Part shown: positions 1 to 12,129 of the stretch, piece by piece | How positions within the stretch are numbered: position 1 is the stretch's first letter | Layout of the letters: each line of letters opens with the position of its first letter | Origin: Chrysomallon squamiferum | Taxonomy: Eukaryota > Mollusca > Gastropoda > Neomphalida > Peltospiridae | Assembly (NCBI GenBank): GCA_012295275.1 | Contig: CM022679.1 | Location: forward strand, 21,836,610 to 21,881,609 | Direction: 5' to 3' | DNA: 45,000 nucleotides | Position numbers and translations under genes: made by a program | The notes under the pieces: model-generated | Seen by the model: the letters and a program-made list of their open reading frames with translations, nothing else | The model's database searches: none | Told to the model about the DNA's origin: nothing

Positions 1-62
1 GGTAACATAAATTCATAAAATCACACAAATACACATACACACAAAAGCGTAAACATATACAA

Positions 63-74
<12 letters not shown>

Positions 75-138
<64 letters not shown>
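75..138. repeat. (GA)n microsatellite
   Basis: Uninterrupted AG dinucleotides on the plus strand. Confidence 0.95.
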
Positions 139-140
<2 letters not shown>

Positions 141-150
141 AATAATAACG

Positions 151-200
151 TGATGTGATTATTTAATCATTTTTAAAAGGCGTCAAAACCTTTTAATGCA
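151..200 (-). repeat. Dispersed repeat copy A, next to (GA)n
   Basis: On the minus strand it reads TGCATTAAAAGGTTTTGACG, then CC...TTAAAAATGATTAAATAATCA. It matches 4718-4769 with a few changes and lies between a long (GA)n (75-138) and a short one (about 201-214). Confidence 0.8.
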
Positions 201-783
201 GAGAGAGAGAGAGAATACTTCAATGCATTTACTTTCTTTCACAGTCCAGCAAACAACATCATTTTTAAAACAAAATTTATTTATAATTTATAGTCAAACT
301 AGATGAAGATGACAAACTGACCTTGAGCTATAAAAGAAAAAAAAAAAAAAAATGGAAAGTAAAATCATATGCCCAGTGGAAATACTATAAATAGCTAACC
401 ATGTGGGCGTGGTTTGATGCCGGACATTTATGGAAACGTGCCACTGGGCCAGAAATGGATAACTTAAAAAAAAAAATTAAATAAAAAGTTCTATATATAC
501 CTCAACCGTTATTTCAGAATGATAAACAAGGAAGAAAACAACTCTGAGACAGGGGTATTCTCGTCCAATGTCGTCGCCTTCGAACAGTTCTCGTGCGCAC
601 GAGACTTGGTTGTTACCCGTCAAAAATAAAATGCTCAGAAGTTAGGACAAATTTTTCTAGATCAATCTGTTGAAATAAGGTTAGGTTACTGAGAATTAGA
701 AACGAGAAATAGGTTAAAAATGTATGGCTTGTTTGTTATTTTATTTACATTTGCATGGTATGGGAAAGATCACACATGCTCGA

Positions 784-786
<3 letters not shown>

Positions 787-821
<35 letters not shown>
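787..821. repeat. (GT)n microsatellite
   Basis: Pure GT run. Confidence 0.95.
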
Positions 822-1128
822 GTCTCGGTTAAATCGGGTCACACAGGAAATGAATTTTTATTTAATTCTGTTTGTGTCAAATGTAAATGAAAAGAAATGG
901 GTCTCACGCAGGATTTCAACAGAATGCGTGTTTTTTTTTTTATGAATATACCGATAAATAACAAATGGGCGTAGTTGTTTTTTAGAATATTATAAAAATG
1001 TAATTATTAGATAGCGCTTTTTCCATTCATATTATTCTTCGTTTTAATGTGCTTCGTTGTGCCTCACTGGAACAATCTTTGAATAACAGATAAGTCTGAC
1101 AGATCATGTTACTTAAATGTATAATATA

Positions 1129-1334
1129 TCTGCTACTATTATTATTACCGCTACTACTACTACTGCTACTACTACTATTGCTACTACTACTACAACAACG
1201 ACCACTACTACTACTACTACCTCTACTACTACTAATATTTATATTAATACTATTAATACCACCACTACTACTACTACTACTAGTACTAACACTATTAACA
1301 TTACTACTGCTACTACTACTACTACTACTACTAC

Positions 1335-1375
<41 letters not shown>
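1129..1375. repeat. (CTA)n / (AAT)n trinucleotide block
   Basis: Imperfect CTA/CAC triplets passing into a pure AAT run at about 1333-1375. The Leu-, Thr- and Asn-rich open frames here are translations of the repeat. Confidence 0.95.
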
Positions 1376-1378
<3 letters not shown>

Positions 1379-1538
1379 TTAAAGTTTTATTGCATTTTTG
1401 TATTAACATTTATGTATTTATTTAATTTCACTTTTATTTGTGTATAAATTTCGTATAAATCATTTAACTATTAATGACGGGAATTAATAATATGTAGTTG
1501 TCTGTATGTATATAATTACGTATAAATATGTATCGGCA

Positions 1539-1539
<1 letters not shown>

Positions 1540-1581
<42 letters not shown>
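1540..1581. repeat. (TG)n microsatellite
   Basis: Pure TG run followed by TATG-rich sequence. Confidence 0.95.
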
Positions 1582-1583
<2 letters not shown>

Positions 1584-1640
1584 TCATGTATTTATGTATA
1601 TATTTATGCATGTAAGTGTTTGAAAGTATGTATATATTCA

Positions 1641-1749
<109 letters not shown>

Positions 1750-1845
1750 GAGTGTTAGGAGCATGAATAAACAAAATTAATCTGTAAGCATAACAAAATA
1801 AATTAAGAACACAATATATTTTTTTTTTTTAAAAATCCCAGATAA

Positions 1846-2480
1846 TGATCGAGATCGATAGTCGTTCCTACTAGTCAGCACAATAATTTGTATAGTACAT
1901 CATTACTGCAGCCGAGACATAAAGAATACGGGCGAGGTTATTGACCTCAGTAATCCAGTCATGATTTGCCGCGATGTATGTCGGTCAGTCCCGATTCGAC
2001 AGATACAAACTCAGGTGGTTCCGGTTAGTAGAGAGAACAAGAAGAAAATTAAACACGCGCGGGGAACTTGTTTACTCTCTTCCTTTCCAGCCCCGCTTGC
2101 AGAATTGTTGAATCCGTGAAGAACCTCTTAAGAGAGCGATCTTCTTTTTTTTTATTGTTATCAGTCGTTTGTTCGATTTGTTCTACTTACAAAAGATAAC
2201 TATGGTCACTGGAGAATTCACTAAGCGAAAAGGAATGAAGACAATTTATGGAGATTTCTGTTTTTCCTTCTTTTTTTCTTTTTTTTTTTTTTTTTTTGTT
2301 GTGTTGACAAGATGGTTCTGGATTGTCTAGACATGTATCATATCCTGAAGAAACCTACATACATGTTAATGAGTGAAGCATGTGTTACAGGTCATGACCT
2401 ATGTGACATATAAATCGTCTGCTTTCGATCGTTTTTTTTTTCCTCGAAGCAAGCAATTTCCTTCGTTTTCTATATTATTG
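1846..2480. other. Unique intergenic sequence, no gene seen
   Basis: Mixed-composition sequence with a moderately GC-rich part (about 1900-2110) and a T-rich run at 2270-2297. No coding exon was recognised. Confidence 0.5.
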
Positions 2481-2483
2481 AAT

Positions 2484-2485
<2 letters not shown>

Positions 2486-2545
<60 letters not shown>
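2486..2545. repeat. (CT)n microsatellite
   Basis: Pure CT run. The Ser-Leu and Arg-Glu frames over it are artefacts. Confidence 0.95.
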
Positions 2546-2549
<4 letters not shown>

Positions 2550-2659
2550 GTGTGTCTGTGTGTTGTTTTGTTTTGTTGTTTAGAGGTAGGTGGGGGGAAA
2601 AAACGAGAGAATGAAAAACATTCTGTCATTACAATTAATGGACTTTACAGACTGCACAA

Positions 2660-3550
2660 ACCTCCTTAGAAAAACTCATTACATTTGGCCATGCCTTTCA
2701 TGAACCTAAAGTAAATCTGTCTTCAGTCATATTTTCAGCTTTCAGCATTTATTAATGATTGTGAAAATGGATATAAGGGAATATATTACTGTTGCGGTCC
2801 TTTGGTTAATAATAATGTTTGCTTCGTTCGCTAACTGGAAAAATAAATAAACAAAGATAAAAATAATTAAATAAATAATTAAGCAAATGATTATTTTTGT
2901 GAATGGAAATAATGACGTCACTTATGACGATTATGATAAAAGTGATGATGATCATAATCACAGTGATGACGAACTGAATGAAATTGATGATTATGACAAT
3001 TATGCTGATATAATTATGATTGTGATGATGATGATGACGATGATGCAAAATGAAATTGTAACATTTATGCTGACATAATGATGATGATGTGATGATGATA
3101 AGATAATGAAAAGAATGAAACTGATGATTATGACTGACAGTGAAAGAATTGTTATGATCATCTTCATGATACGTTATTAGAAATTATCGTTATTCCTGTG
3201 CTGAATCAGTCACATAACGACATCACAAATTGATTTTTAAAAATATTAATCGAATTTGTGCGGTAGAAAAACTGTCCCTCGAGTCTTGTCCCATCTTGAT
3301 AACATTTCATAATGTCTCTCACGGTATCTTTTAATTACAGCTTATTTTCTCCGAGTCACAAGTTTTCATGCACAAGAGACCAAAACATATAACTGTTGAC
3401 CTTTTTATTATAACGCCATAAAGTTATAAACGAGAAACATTTTGTCACAAGATGTTAGTCCTTTAAATAAAATATATAACAGTAATTTTCTGTTCATTTA
3501 ATTAATCCAGAAGTTCATTGTTAATATGTGTTTAGGGAAAAATAATAATT
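2660..3550. other. AT-rich intergenic sequence with ATG/GAT triplets
   Basis: Imperfect GAT/ATG triplets at about 2930-3130 produce Asp- and Met-rich frames. Nothing else was recognised. Confidence 0.5.
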
Positions 3551-3558
3551 CAGTTAAG

Positions 3559-3594
<36 letters not shown>

Positions 3595-3825
3595 TAATAG
3601 TATGTTTTGAGGGACGAGTTTGTACAAGATTTGGGCTTAGGTTAAGATATACCAGGGAAAGAATACAACGGAATGACGATGATTTTCTGTGCAAAGTTTA
3701 TTTTTATAAAAAAGTTAATTATTTTGTTATGGCTATTATCGAAAATTTAGAATAAAATCAGTTAGGGATAAAAACAATGTAGTATTCTTTTGTTAGCAGA
3801 AACAGATATTGTATATGTACCTTCT

Positions 3826-3985
3826 CGTAGACAGCAAAGCACATACAGTGGCTTTTGGCTAAAACGTCTTGGAGCACTTCTTGGAACGTACAAAAAAACA
3901 AAAAAACAAGTCAGCACCAAAATAGGATCGATCCTGCGAAAAATTATTTTCTACCGCTGACCTACTTCAAACTACTAACCATTTT
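3826..3985 (+). mobile_element. SINE fragment, 3' half
   Basis: AGCACATACAGTGGC, then GGAGCACTTCTTGGAACG and GGATCGATCCTGCGA (3925-3939), followed by an ACCGCTGACCTACTTC-like end. The tail matches the copy at 26580. A short open frame across it is incidental. Confidence 0.55.
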
Positions 3986-4285
3986 GAAATTAAGCATTAA
4001 TCTGTGTACGAGTTTTAAACAATTACAACCAAACTTTACTCACTGTTGAAAGTTAGGTAGACGCCATCCAACGCGACTAACGAGTTTCCCTGGTGACGGA
4101 AAACAGACGTTACAAGTAACAAACGACTTGTAATCGACTACACTCAAACCGAGTGGTTTCCTGTAATGACTTATCAAGGGGATACAGTGTCATTATGAAT
4201 ATATAAATTATAAAATGACTGTTCAACGTCTGGCTTACTTTAAATATAGAATTATATAAAACATGTCAATTTTAAATATTAAGAG

Positions 4286-4404
<119 letters not shown>

Positions 4405-4717
4405 TAATCTTTTCTGCAACATATCCTTTTATGTTGATGTTATCTCAATAATTTAAAAATATATGTTTATTCGCTGTGTTTTAATTTATATAGTTTATTT
4501 TACTCTTCTTTTTTTTATTACTTGCTATTCTGTTCTTCTTCATTGTTTTTTTCTATTACTGTTATTTGAAGTTTTATCTCGTTTATGTTTTACTGTTATT
4601 GACATTTTTATTATTTTTATTTTTATTTGTTTTTTATTTTTTGGTGTTAAAGTTTATCTCACCTATTTTTCATATTTGCTGATGCTGAAACGTGCAAAAA
4701 CACAAAAAATACAATTT

Positions 4718-4769
4718 TGCATTAAAAGGTTTTGACGCCGATTTAAAAAATTATTAAATAATCACATCA
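4718..4769 (+). repeat. Dispersed repeat copy B, upstream of (CT)n
   Basis: Inverted relative to copy A at 151-200, sharing TGCATTAAAAGGTTTTGACG and ATTAAATAATCACATCA. A (CT)n tract begins about 40 bp later at 4812. Confidence 0.8.
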
Positions 4770-4808
4770 TTTTTTTTTATAAATATTTATTATTTGAAGG
4801 CTTGTAAT

Positions 4809-4811
<3 letters not shown>

Positions 4812-4890
<79 letters not shown>

Positions 4891-4902
4891 CTCTCTCTCT
4901 CT
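4812..4902. repeat. (CT)n microsatellite
   Basis: CT run with one CAGT interruption, passing into GTGTGG-type repeats. Confidence 0.95.
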
Positions 4903-4979
4903 GTGGGCGTGTGGGTGTGTGGTTGTATCTGTGTCTGTGTGTGTGTGTGCGAGCGTCTGTGTTTGTATAGTTTTTAAAT

Positions 4980-5206
4980 ACCATCATGTTATCTCACAAT
5001 TTAATAAAAAAAACTTACACTTAAAGTGGAATTCAGTAAACAAATTAAAACGGAGAAAGACGATATATTGTAACAAGCGGTAAAAACTGAACTCGCTAAA
5101 GCTGTTTTTACACCTAACATTTCTCAACTGACGCAGAAAATAAATAAATAAATTAAATTAAATTAAATTAAATTAAAACAGATACTACTAGAAAATTACT
5201 ACCTGA

Positions 5207-5240
<34 letters not shown>

Positions 5241-5913
5241 ACTTTTAAGCAAAATGAAATAAAATAAAAAAATAAAAAATAAAAAGCAGACAAAACAAAA
5301 AAAAATCCAGACGCAGTATACTAGTATTTAAAAACAGTAACTTTATATTTCCGGTATCTAAGGCGAGGTGACAGTGACCCGGATGCAAACTGAACTGCGC
5401 TTTGAACGTCTGCTACATTTTCAACAAATCAATCGTACTAGATGGACCCGAGCCAAGTCTAACAAAAACGCGGTACTTTATTTTCGTCTGTCTCTTTCTA
5501 ATAATTATATGTTTGATCAGCGCAAAGTATCCAAAAAATATCTCTTTTTTTTATTTTCCTTCTTTTCGTTTTTTATATATTTCGCCCCGTATTTTATTTA
5601 TTTATTTATTTTTATCTCTCTTGATTGTCTGGTTTTTTTAATTGTTTTTATTTTTATTTTTATTTTATTTTTTTCTTGTTCAGTGCTATATCGACTGCCC
5701 TGGCATTGTTTCGTAGAACGTATACATCTATAAAAGAATTCCTTTGATAACAAGTGTTTGTTTGAACTCTTTTTCTTCTTCGTCTCCTTCGTTTCTGGAA
5801 AATAAAATTTCTCAGCTTGACTTGCTGTTGATTGGTGTTTAGTGCTGTTTGAAAATGTGGTGAAGAAAAAGTAATTGCGCAATAAAAAAGAACATGTACA
5901 GATACTCCAATTG

Positions 5914-5952
<39 letters not shown>

Positions 5953-6020
5953 TACTGTCTGAAATGCAGAGTGCTTAAGTACGCCCAGACATTGAAATGT
6001 AATTGGACAGGACGGCATAA
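4980..6020. other. AT-rich intergenic sequence with A-runs
   Basis: Contains TTAAA repeats near 5150-5176, a long A-run at 5208-5238 and another at 5914-5950. No coding exon was recognised; the Phe-rich frames at about 5540-5690 are T-rich composition. Confidence 0.5.
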
Positions 6021-6022
6021 AT

Positions 6023-6026
<4 letters not shown>

Positions 6027-6097
<71 letters not shown>
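6027..6097. repeat. (GA)n microsatellite
   Basis: Pure GA run. Confidence 0.95.
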
Positions 6098-6101
<4 letters not shown>

Positions 6102-6404
6102 GACAGAAAGAAAAAAGTAAACAGAAACATAGAAAAACTGGAAGGAGAAAGGCAGTATATGTGACAGACCTATGTTTGTGTATTTATGTGTCTGTGTACG
6201 TTTGTTTGTTAGTGAGTATGTGTTCAGAGAGAGACATTTAGACAGATATGAAGACGGACAGACAGACAGACAGATACATGGATTGATGGACGGACAAATA
6301 CAGATGGATAATAAGCACAGACAGATGGATCGACAGAGAAAGACGGAAACATCCATACAAAGACTTCTACATAAAACTGTTCAACTAACTTCACGTTAAG
6401 AGCT

Positions 6405-6468
6405 CATTCCTGGATACGATCCCAGTAGCTGCGGTTTTCCGACTACTAACGTAACCACTGCTTCGCCT
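6405..6468 (-). mobile_element. Degenerate tRNA-derived sequence (SINE-like)
   Basis: On the minus strand, GCGAAGCAGTGGTTACGTTA resembles a pol III A-box region and GGGATCGTATCC resembles a B box about 35 bases later. The arms do not fold as an intact tRNA, so this is called a tRNA-derived relic and not a tRNA gene. Confidence 0.35.
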
Positions 6469-7049
6469 ATCACACACACACACACATATATAGATGTATA
6501 GACAGACTCTATTAGGTAAACAGCACGCGATAACAACATCATGTGCTGATTCTATTTCAGAGTACAAAACAGTCTGAATACACCTAGACCTTGAAATCAA
6601 TATGAAAATCGTGTAAACTAGGCAATATATATGATTATACTGAATTTTTATAATAAAAAGATATATATATATATATATATATTTGTTTTATACTTTATGA
6701 AGTAAACTAACTATCTATATTTAAAAATCGTGTTCATTTTTTTTTTTTTTTTTTTTTTAAAGAGTTAAAGATTTTCTATCATGTTATTATCTGTAATAAC
6801 TACAGAGTTCTTTTTCTTTTTTTTAGATCGTGACTATATTTTTAAATCTTATGTTATTATTATTAGGTGCGGTTTTTTTGGTTTTTTTTTTTTTTTTTTT
6901 TTTTCGTATCAGGTTTTGTACTAAATGTTATTTTTTGTTTGGTTAATAATGTAATTAACTGAAAAAAAAAAAAAAAAAAAGGATTAGCTATGACACAATG
7001 GTAATGATCAGTCTTTCTCTATACCCTATTTGCATAAACCGCAGACATG

Positions 7050-7081
7050 CAGAAACAGACAGACAGAGAGATAGGAAGAGG

Positions 7082-7113
<32 letters not shown>

Positions 7114-7225
7114 GAGATAGAGAGACAGACAGATACAGAGAGATAAACAGAGACAGACAGTTAAACCAGACAAATGGGTATGTGTGTGTGAGTGTGCGTG
7201 TGTGAATGTTTGTGTCTGTGTGTCT
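7050..7225. repeat. (CAGA)n and TGTG-rich simple repeats
   Basis: Imperfect CAGA/GAGA tetranucleotides, then GTGTGA/TGTG units. Confidence 0.85.
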
Positions 7226-7324
7226 AATATCAAGGTTACCCGAACTTTAACCCTTCATTATCGATGACAGTCTTCTTCAGACTTTGTTAAAACACTCTAT
7301 ATTTAGCAAATAGTTATAATTATG

Positions 7325-7512
7325 CACTGATCCAACCCTGTCTTTCACTAATCCTGACTACCACTGAACCAACTGTGAGTATCAGTAATCGTGAATATCA
7401 CTGATTTAACGCTGACTGTCACTAACCATGACAAAAACTGATCTAACTCTGTTACTAATCCTGACAATCACTAAACCAACTCTATTACTAATCCTGAATA
7501 TTATTAATCCTG
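7325..7512. repeat. 37-bp degenerate minisatellite, five units
   Basis: Units start at 7325, 7362, 7399, 7436 and 7469 (spacings 37, 37, 37, 33). The shared pattern is CACTGAncCAAC, followed by TCACTAATCCTGA. No open frame spans it. Confidence 0.8.
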
Positions 7513-7849
7513 AAAACTAAATATACTCAAATTCAGGCTTAACGTCGCTATTGAATCATGTTCTGTTTTCTAGTATATAGATGTTTCACTGATACATTAT
7601 CTGTGCATTTTAGATAAATATTTCATGTTTGTTCTTAACATATGTTGCGCTTGTTATATACCAATAATATTAGCTGTGATATACCAGTTGAACACAATAT
7701 GTTATTAAGTGTGTGTGTGACTGAATTGAATTTGAAGGGCAGAAGTTATAGGTGGATGAATGTATATGTGAATATATATATATATAAATGGATGGATGAC
7801 ATGTATTTTTGTTTGTATGGATGTATATTAAATGCGTATGTATGCATGC

Positions 7850-8080
7850 ATTCATGTTTATATCTATTATGTTTATATATATATGTGTGTGTGTGTGTAT
7901 GTTTGTGTATACATCCATACGTACAAACACACATATAATTATGTATGTTTGTATGTATGGATGTATGAGTGTATGCGTATGTGTGAATGTATGTCTGTAT
8001 GTGTGTATGTTATATATAGACGAACACACACACAGACACACATACACACACATACAGACAGATACACACACACACACGTA
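7850..8080. repeat. TATG/TGTG and CACA simple repeat block
   Basis: Plus-strand GTAT/GTGT units change to ACAC units after about 8022, so the two ends are partly complementary. Open frames on both strands are artefacts. Confidence 0.85.
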
Positions 8081-8159
8081 ATAATAATAGACAAGCTTGT
8101 CTACACACAACTGTTATCTCAAATATTAGCTCTGTCTTACACACTGTTTTTTTATTCTG

Positions 8160-8345
8160 CAGGGTTTTTGCGCTGATCTCTGAGTCGACGCTGTGTGGTT
8201 ATTTCTGCGGTTGTCGGGAACAAATAATCACCTGCACGGGTCTGCTGTCGTCGGAAATCAGCCGATCTTTGTCAACAGTCGACACCCTTCCTGTTATCTA
8301 CGATTGTTCGTTACTTACTGAGTTCAGCTGCCGTCTCAGCAATCA
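8160..8345. other. GC-richer unique intergenic island
   Basis: Several CpGs (CGACGCTG, GTCGTCGG, CAGTCGAC) in non-repetitive sequence between microsatellites. No coding assignment; it may be regulatory. Confidence 0.3.
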
Positions 8346-8725
8346 CAGTGATTTTTTCACAAATATTTGACACAGAGTTGTTCCCGTGTGTTCGATTTTT
8401 GTCTGCTTTTTTATTTTTTTTATTTTTATTTTTATTTTTTTATTTTATTTTTTTTTTACGAATGTTTTTAATGGCAGTTAAGAACGACAGTTTATTTAAA
8501 TGGTTTAAAATAACGTGCTGTGGAATTCTGGTTTTAAAGTTGAAAACTGAAAAAAAAAAAAAAATTACCTTCCAGTCTGACGACTTAACAGTGCTGGTTT
8601 TGAAATGTTTGAATTATATAAGCCACATTCGAGTATATCATTTATATTGAAATCTGTTCAGTTATGTTGACAGGTTTGTGCAAAATTATTCACGTTATAA
8701 TGCCTATTACTACTCCTATTATCAC

Positions 8726-8945
8726 TATGCTACTACTACGACTACTACTACTGCTGCTGCTGCTACTACTACTACTACTACTACAAATACTGCTACCACT
8801 ACTACTGATGTTATTACCACCACTACTACTACCACTACTGCTATCACTATACTCCAATTAGTAATAATAACAATAATAATAATAATGACAACAACAACAA
8901 CAACAACAACAACAAAAACAATAATAATAATAATAATAATAATAA
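8726..8945. repeat. (CTA)n, (CAA)n, (AAT)n trinucleotide block
   Basis: Successive triplet runs with short interruptions. Confidence 0.95.
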
Positions 8946-9059
8946 TGTTCGATTTAAGTCCTTTTTATCAACATTTTTTCTCCCGTCTGAAGACATGAAA
9001 TGTGACAGTATGTCAGCTATCGAATATCGAGTGAAAGTCCCATCTGTAAAAAAGTATTT

Positions 9060-9240
9060 ACTGTCATTATAAATGACGACGTCGCTGTCGTCGTTAAATC
9101 ACCAGCTGTGAACACAGAGTCGTAACTGCACGTTGCACGTAGTGCGTGACGTCAGAAGCGTCGGCAGGGTGTTAAACACAATGTTTTACTGATCGCTGAC
9201 ACAGATTGCAGCTGTAATAGTTTGTGTTTCGGCTTTTATG
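9060..9240. other. CpG-containing unique island with a perfect CRE
   Basis: TGACGTCA at 9147-9154 is a perfect CRE palindrome. An imperfect palindrome GACGACGTCGCTGTCGTC lies near 9076-9093. No adjacent gene was found. Confidence 0.35.
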
Positions 9241-9287
9241 CCGATATTAATATGGAAATATTAGGGGAAATGGAAATGTTTGTTTCG

Positions 9288-9290
<3 letters not shown>

Positions 9291-9334
<44 letters not shown>

Positions 9335-9361
9335 TGTGTGTTTTTTGTGTGTGTGTGTGTG
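9291..9361. repeat. (TG)n microsatellite
   Basis: TG run broken once by TTTTTT. Confidence 0.95.
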
Positions 9362-9513
9362 AGCCTGTGTGCGTGTAATGTTTGTTTATGTATGTGTGAG
9401 CGATTGTGTTATGCTTGTGTGTGTGTATGTGTGTGTGTTTATTTGTGTGTATAAGGCAATGTTTATGTTTGTGTTTAAGTGTGAGAGTTTAGAGGCGAAA
9501 TATGTGGTTTATA

Positions 9514-9553
9514 ATACTACTACTACTTCTACTACTACTACTACTACTACTAC

Positions 9554-9590
<37 letters not shown>
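9514..9590. repeat. (CTA)n(AAT)n trinucleotide array
   Basis: CTA units pass directly into AAT units. Confidence 0.95.
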
Positions 9591-9591
<1 letters not shown>

Positions 9592-10329
9592 TGCATTGTA
9601 AACATACAGATCTCGATTGATTCAATGTCTTTTCCGGCCACGATTGAGCGGGTGCAGTTGAAGAGAAAAAGTCGTAAAATATTTACCACTGCAGACCAAA
9701 AAAAAAACATCTGAGCTTTTCTTTTCAATTATTTTTTTTTGGGGGGATTATTTATTTATTTATTGCATCGAAAAGCCATACTTCTACTACATAAGCATCG
9801 TATTGGTTCTGTTTATTTAACGACAACGCACTTGATAAGAAGAGGAAATAACGACAAAACAAAACAAATTTACTGTCATGATTTCGACGATTTCATTGTG
9901 GAATAGTAATTTATGGATGTAAGCAGGTGGTATAGCTGATCACCGGTGTGTTAGTACATATCAGATACATATCATCAGAATATTTTACGAGGCAACACAA
10001 TTATTCGATATCCAGGCTTTAAAATTTTTTTTTTTTTTTTTTACTGAATCCAGGACATAAATGAGGTTCATTTGCATGGATACAGTTTCGGAAAACGTTA
10101 ATAGTGGACTGAGCCTAAAATTTGCAGCAGGAAAACGCGTGAAATAGAAAGCCTAGAGTGTGTGTAGTCAACGGAATGGAATAAAAGCAATGGTTTTTAA
10201 GGATTATTTAAATCTTCTCAGAATGTACGCAGTAGTTTTCTTGCCTTCGATTCTTATTTTAGTTCTGTTTTTTACCCCATTATTTCAAAATTGATGGACC
10301 ACGGCTCTGGCAACCATCGTAAAAATGTC

Positions 10330-10528
10330 TTCTTTTTTTTTTTTTTTTTTTTGTTGTTGTTGTTTTATATTTTTTGTTTTTCATATTATTGTTGTTATTG
10401 TTTTTTCATCATTATTATTATTATCATCATCATATTATTGTTGTTATTGTTTTGTTATCATCATCATCATCATCGACATCAGCATCATCATCATCATCAT
10501 TATTATTTTTATTATTATTATTATTATT

Positions 10529-10565
<37 letters not shown>
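10330..10565. repeat. T-run followed by TTG/ATT/ATC triplet array
   Basis: T-run, then imperfect TTG/ATT, ending in ATC triplets at about 10530-10565. Confidence 0.9.
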
Positions 10566-10599
10566 ATAATATCATCAGTGAGAAATCTTGCTATTATCG

Positions 10600-11290
10600 C
10601 TCCGTTTAGCTGCAATGAATATTTTTATATGCACCTTCCCATAATTAGGAGAGCATTAAATACGTCTGATAAATAAACTAACGTACTCCATGAGCTAAAA
10701 CAGGAAAAGTCTCACAGAGGACACCGATCAGGACCGATCTCGTGAGCTAACACGCCATGGGCAACAACTGTACTTTAAATAGACAGCCACGGGTCAGTTT
10801 GTCCCGGAAAAGATTCAGTTATAAGTCAGATCTAAAATATGCCTATCTTGGCATACAAACAAAAAAAAACCTGAAGAAAGCTCATTAAGTGAGCTTTATG
10901 TGACAGAAATGAAGTTAGTTTTCTATTCATTACATATCCGTTAATTATTTTAATTTTTTTATAAGAACTGGTATGCGGTCGCGATCCCAGAGTCGTAAAG
11001 TTCTTGAGGTTGTGAATAATTTTGCGTATCCAGACTTGTGTTACGTTGCATGCTCACCTTCGGAAACGTTAGGTAAGTCAATACGCCGCCAGATCATAAA
11101 AACAAATTCAAATGCTTAAGCCTGGAATGCAAACAGGGAACGACTGCCAAACAACAGTTATTTTTAATCATCGAAAACTCTCTAAGGTGCTCGCTTATTT
11201 AACTTCGTGCATTATTTTATTCGTTTGTTTGTTTTGTTAGTTTGTCTTTTGTTTGTCTTGTGTTTGCTTGATTATTCATTTATTTGCTTT
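10600..11290. other. Unique intergenic sequence, no gene seen
   Basis: Mixed composition, no recognisable motif or coding exon. Confidence 0.5.
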
Positions 11291-11304
11291 GTTTTTGGTT
11301 TGTA

Positions 11305-11361
11305 TTGTTGTTGTTGTTGTTGTTCTTCTTCTTCTTCTTCTTCTTATTATTATTATTATTA
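11305..11361. repeat. (GTT)n(CTT)n(ATT)n triplet run
   Basis: Three short consecutive triplet runs. Confidence 0.9.
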
Positions 11362-11679
11362 ATTAATTAATTTATTTATTTATTTAATTATTTTTTGGGC
11401 ATTTATTTATTTATCCTATTAAGCTGTATTTTTGGTTGTACACAAACGATGAAAACAAATGTACGTACAAATCCCTAATGAAGATTCATGGATCGACGCA
11501 AGTTATCCCCTGTGACTACTATGGGTGTGACGTGGTTCAGGGGGTGCTGGGCTGGCTTTATTCATTAATGTAAAATGTCTTATAACTGTAAAATTTAAAC
11601 TATTGATTTGAAATGTTATATTCAGTGCATCGTTTTTTACTATTCGCCCTGCATTTTTATGTCATATCTGTAAATTTAA

Positions 11680-11890
11680 TTTTTTTTTTTTTTTTTTTTA
11701 TGTGTTATAGTAGTGTTTATTTATTTGGTGTTTTTTTCTTTGTGGTGTTTTCCTTTTTTTTCTGTTTTCGGTATTTTTTATTTTTTTTTTTTATTTGTTG
11801 GGGGGTGTTGGGTGTTTTTGTTTTGTTTTTTGTGTTGTTATTTTGTTGTTTTTTTTTTTTTTTTTTTTTGTTGTTGTTGTTTTTTGTATG
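11680..11890. repeat. T/GT-rich low-complexity tract
   Basis: Several long T-runs with GTTG interruptions. Phe-rich frames are artefacts. Confidence 0.85.
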
Positions 11891-12129
11891 TGTGCTTGCA
11901 TTTTATAAATCATTTCAGCTTGAACATTATCACATCCAACATAATTTGGTTGCCGGGCCTCTCTTTCCAAAGCGGTTGATCCGGTCTCTTTTTTTTGTTT
12001 TGTTTTTCCTCTGAATCTCAGACCTCCAGTAATACCTTGGAATTGCTGTAAGTCACGATGCTCTTGAAGAAATGACGTAAAAAAAAAAAAAATAAGAAGA
12101 AGAAGAAGACGAAAATGAAGATAAAGAAG

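Noticed and set aside
5598-6356. Minus-strand 252-aa open frame
   Set aside because: Made of translated (CT)n, T-runs and imperfect tetranucleotide repeats; no conserved domain.
6405-6468. tRNA gene on the minus strand
   Set aside because: A- and B-box-like motifs are present but stems do not pair properly. Better explained as a tRNA-derived relic.
7325-7512. CRISPR-like array
   Set aside because: Units are contiguous and diverged with no constant spacers, in a eukaryotic window. It is a minisatellite.
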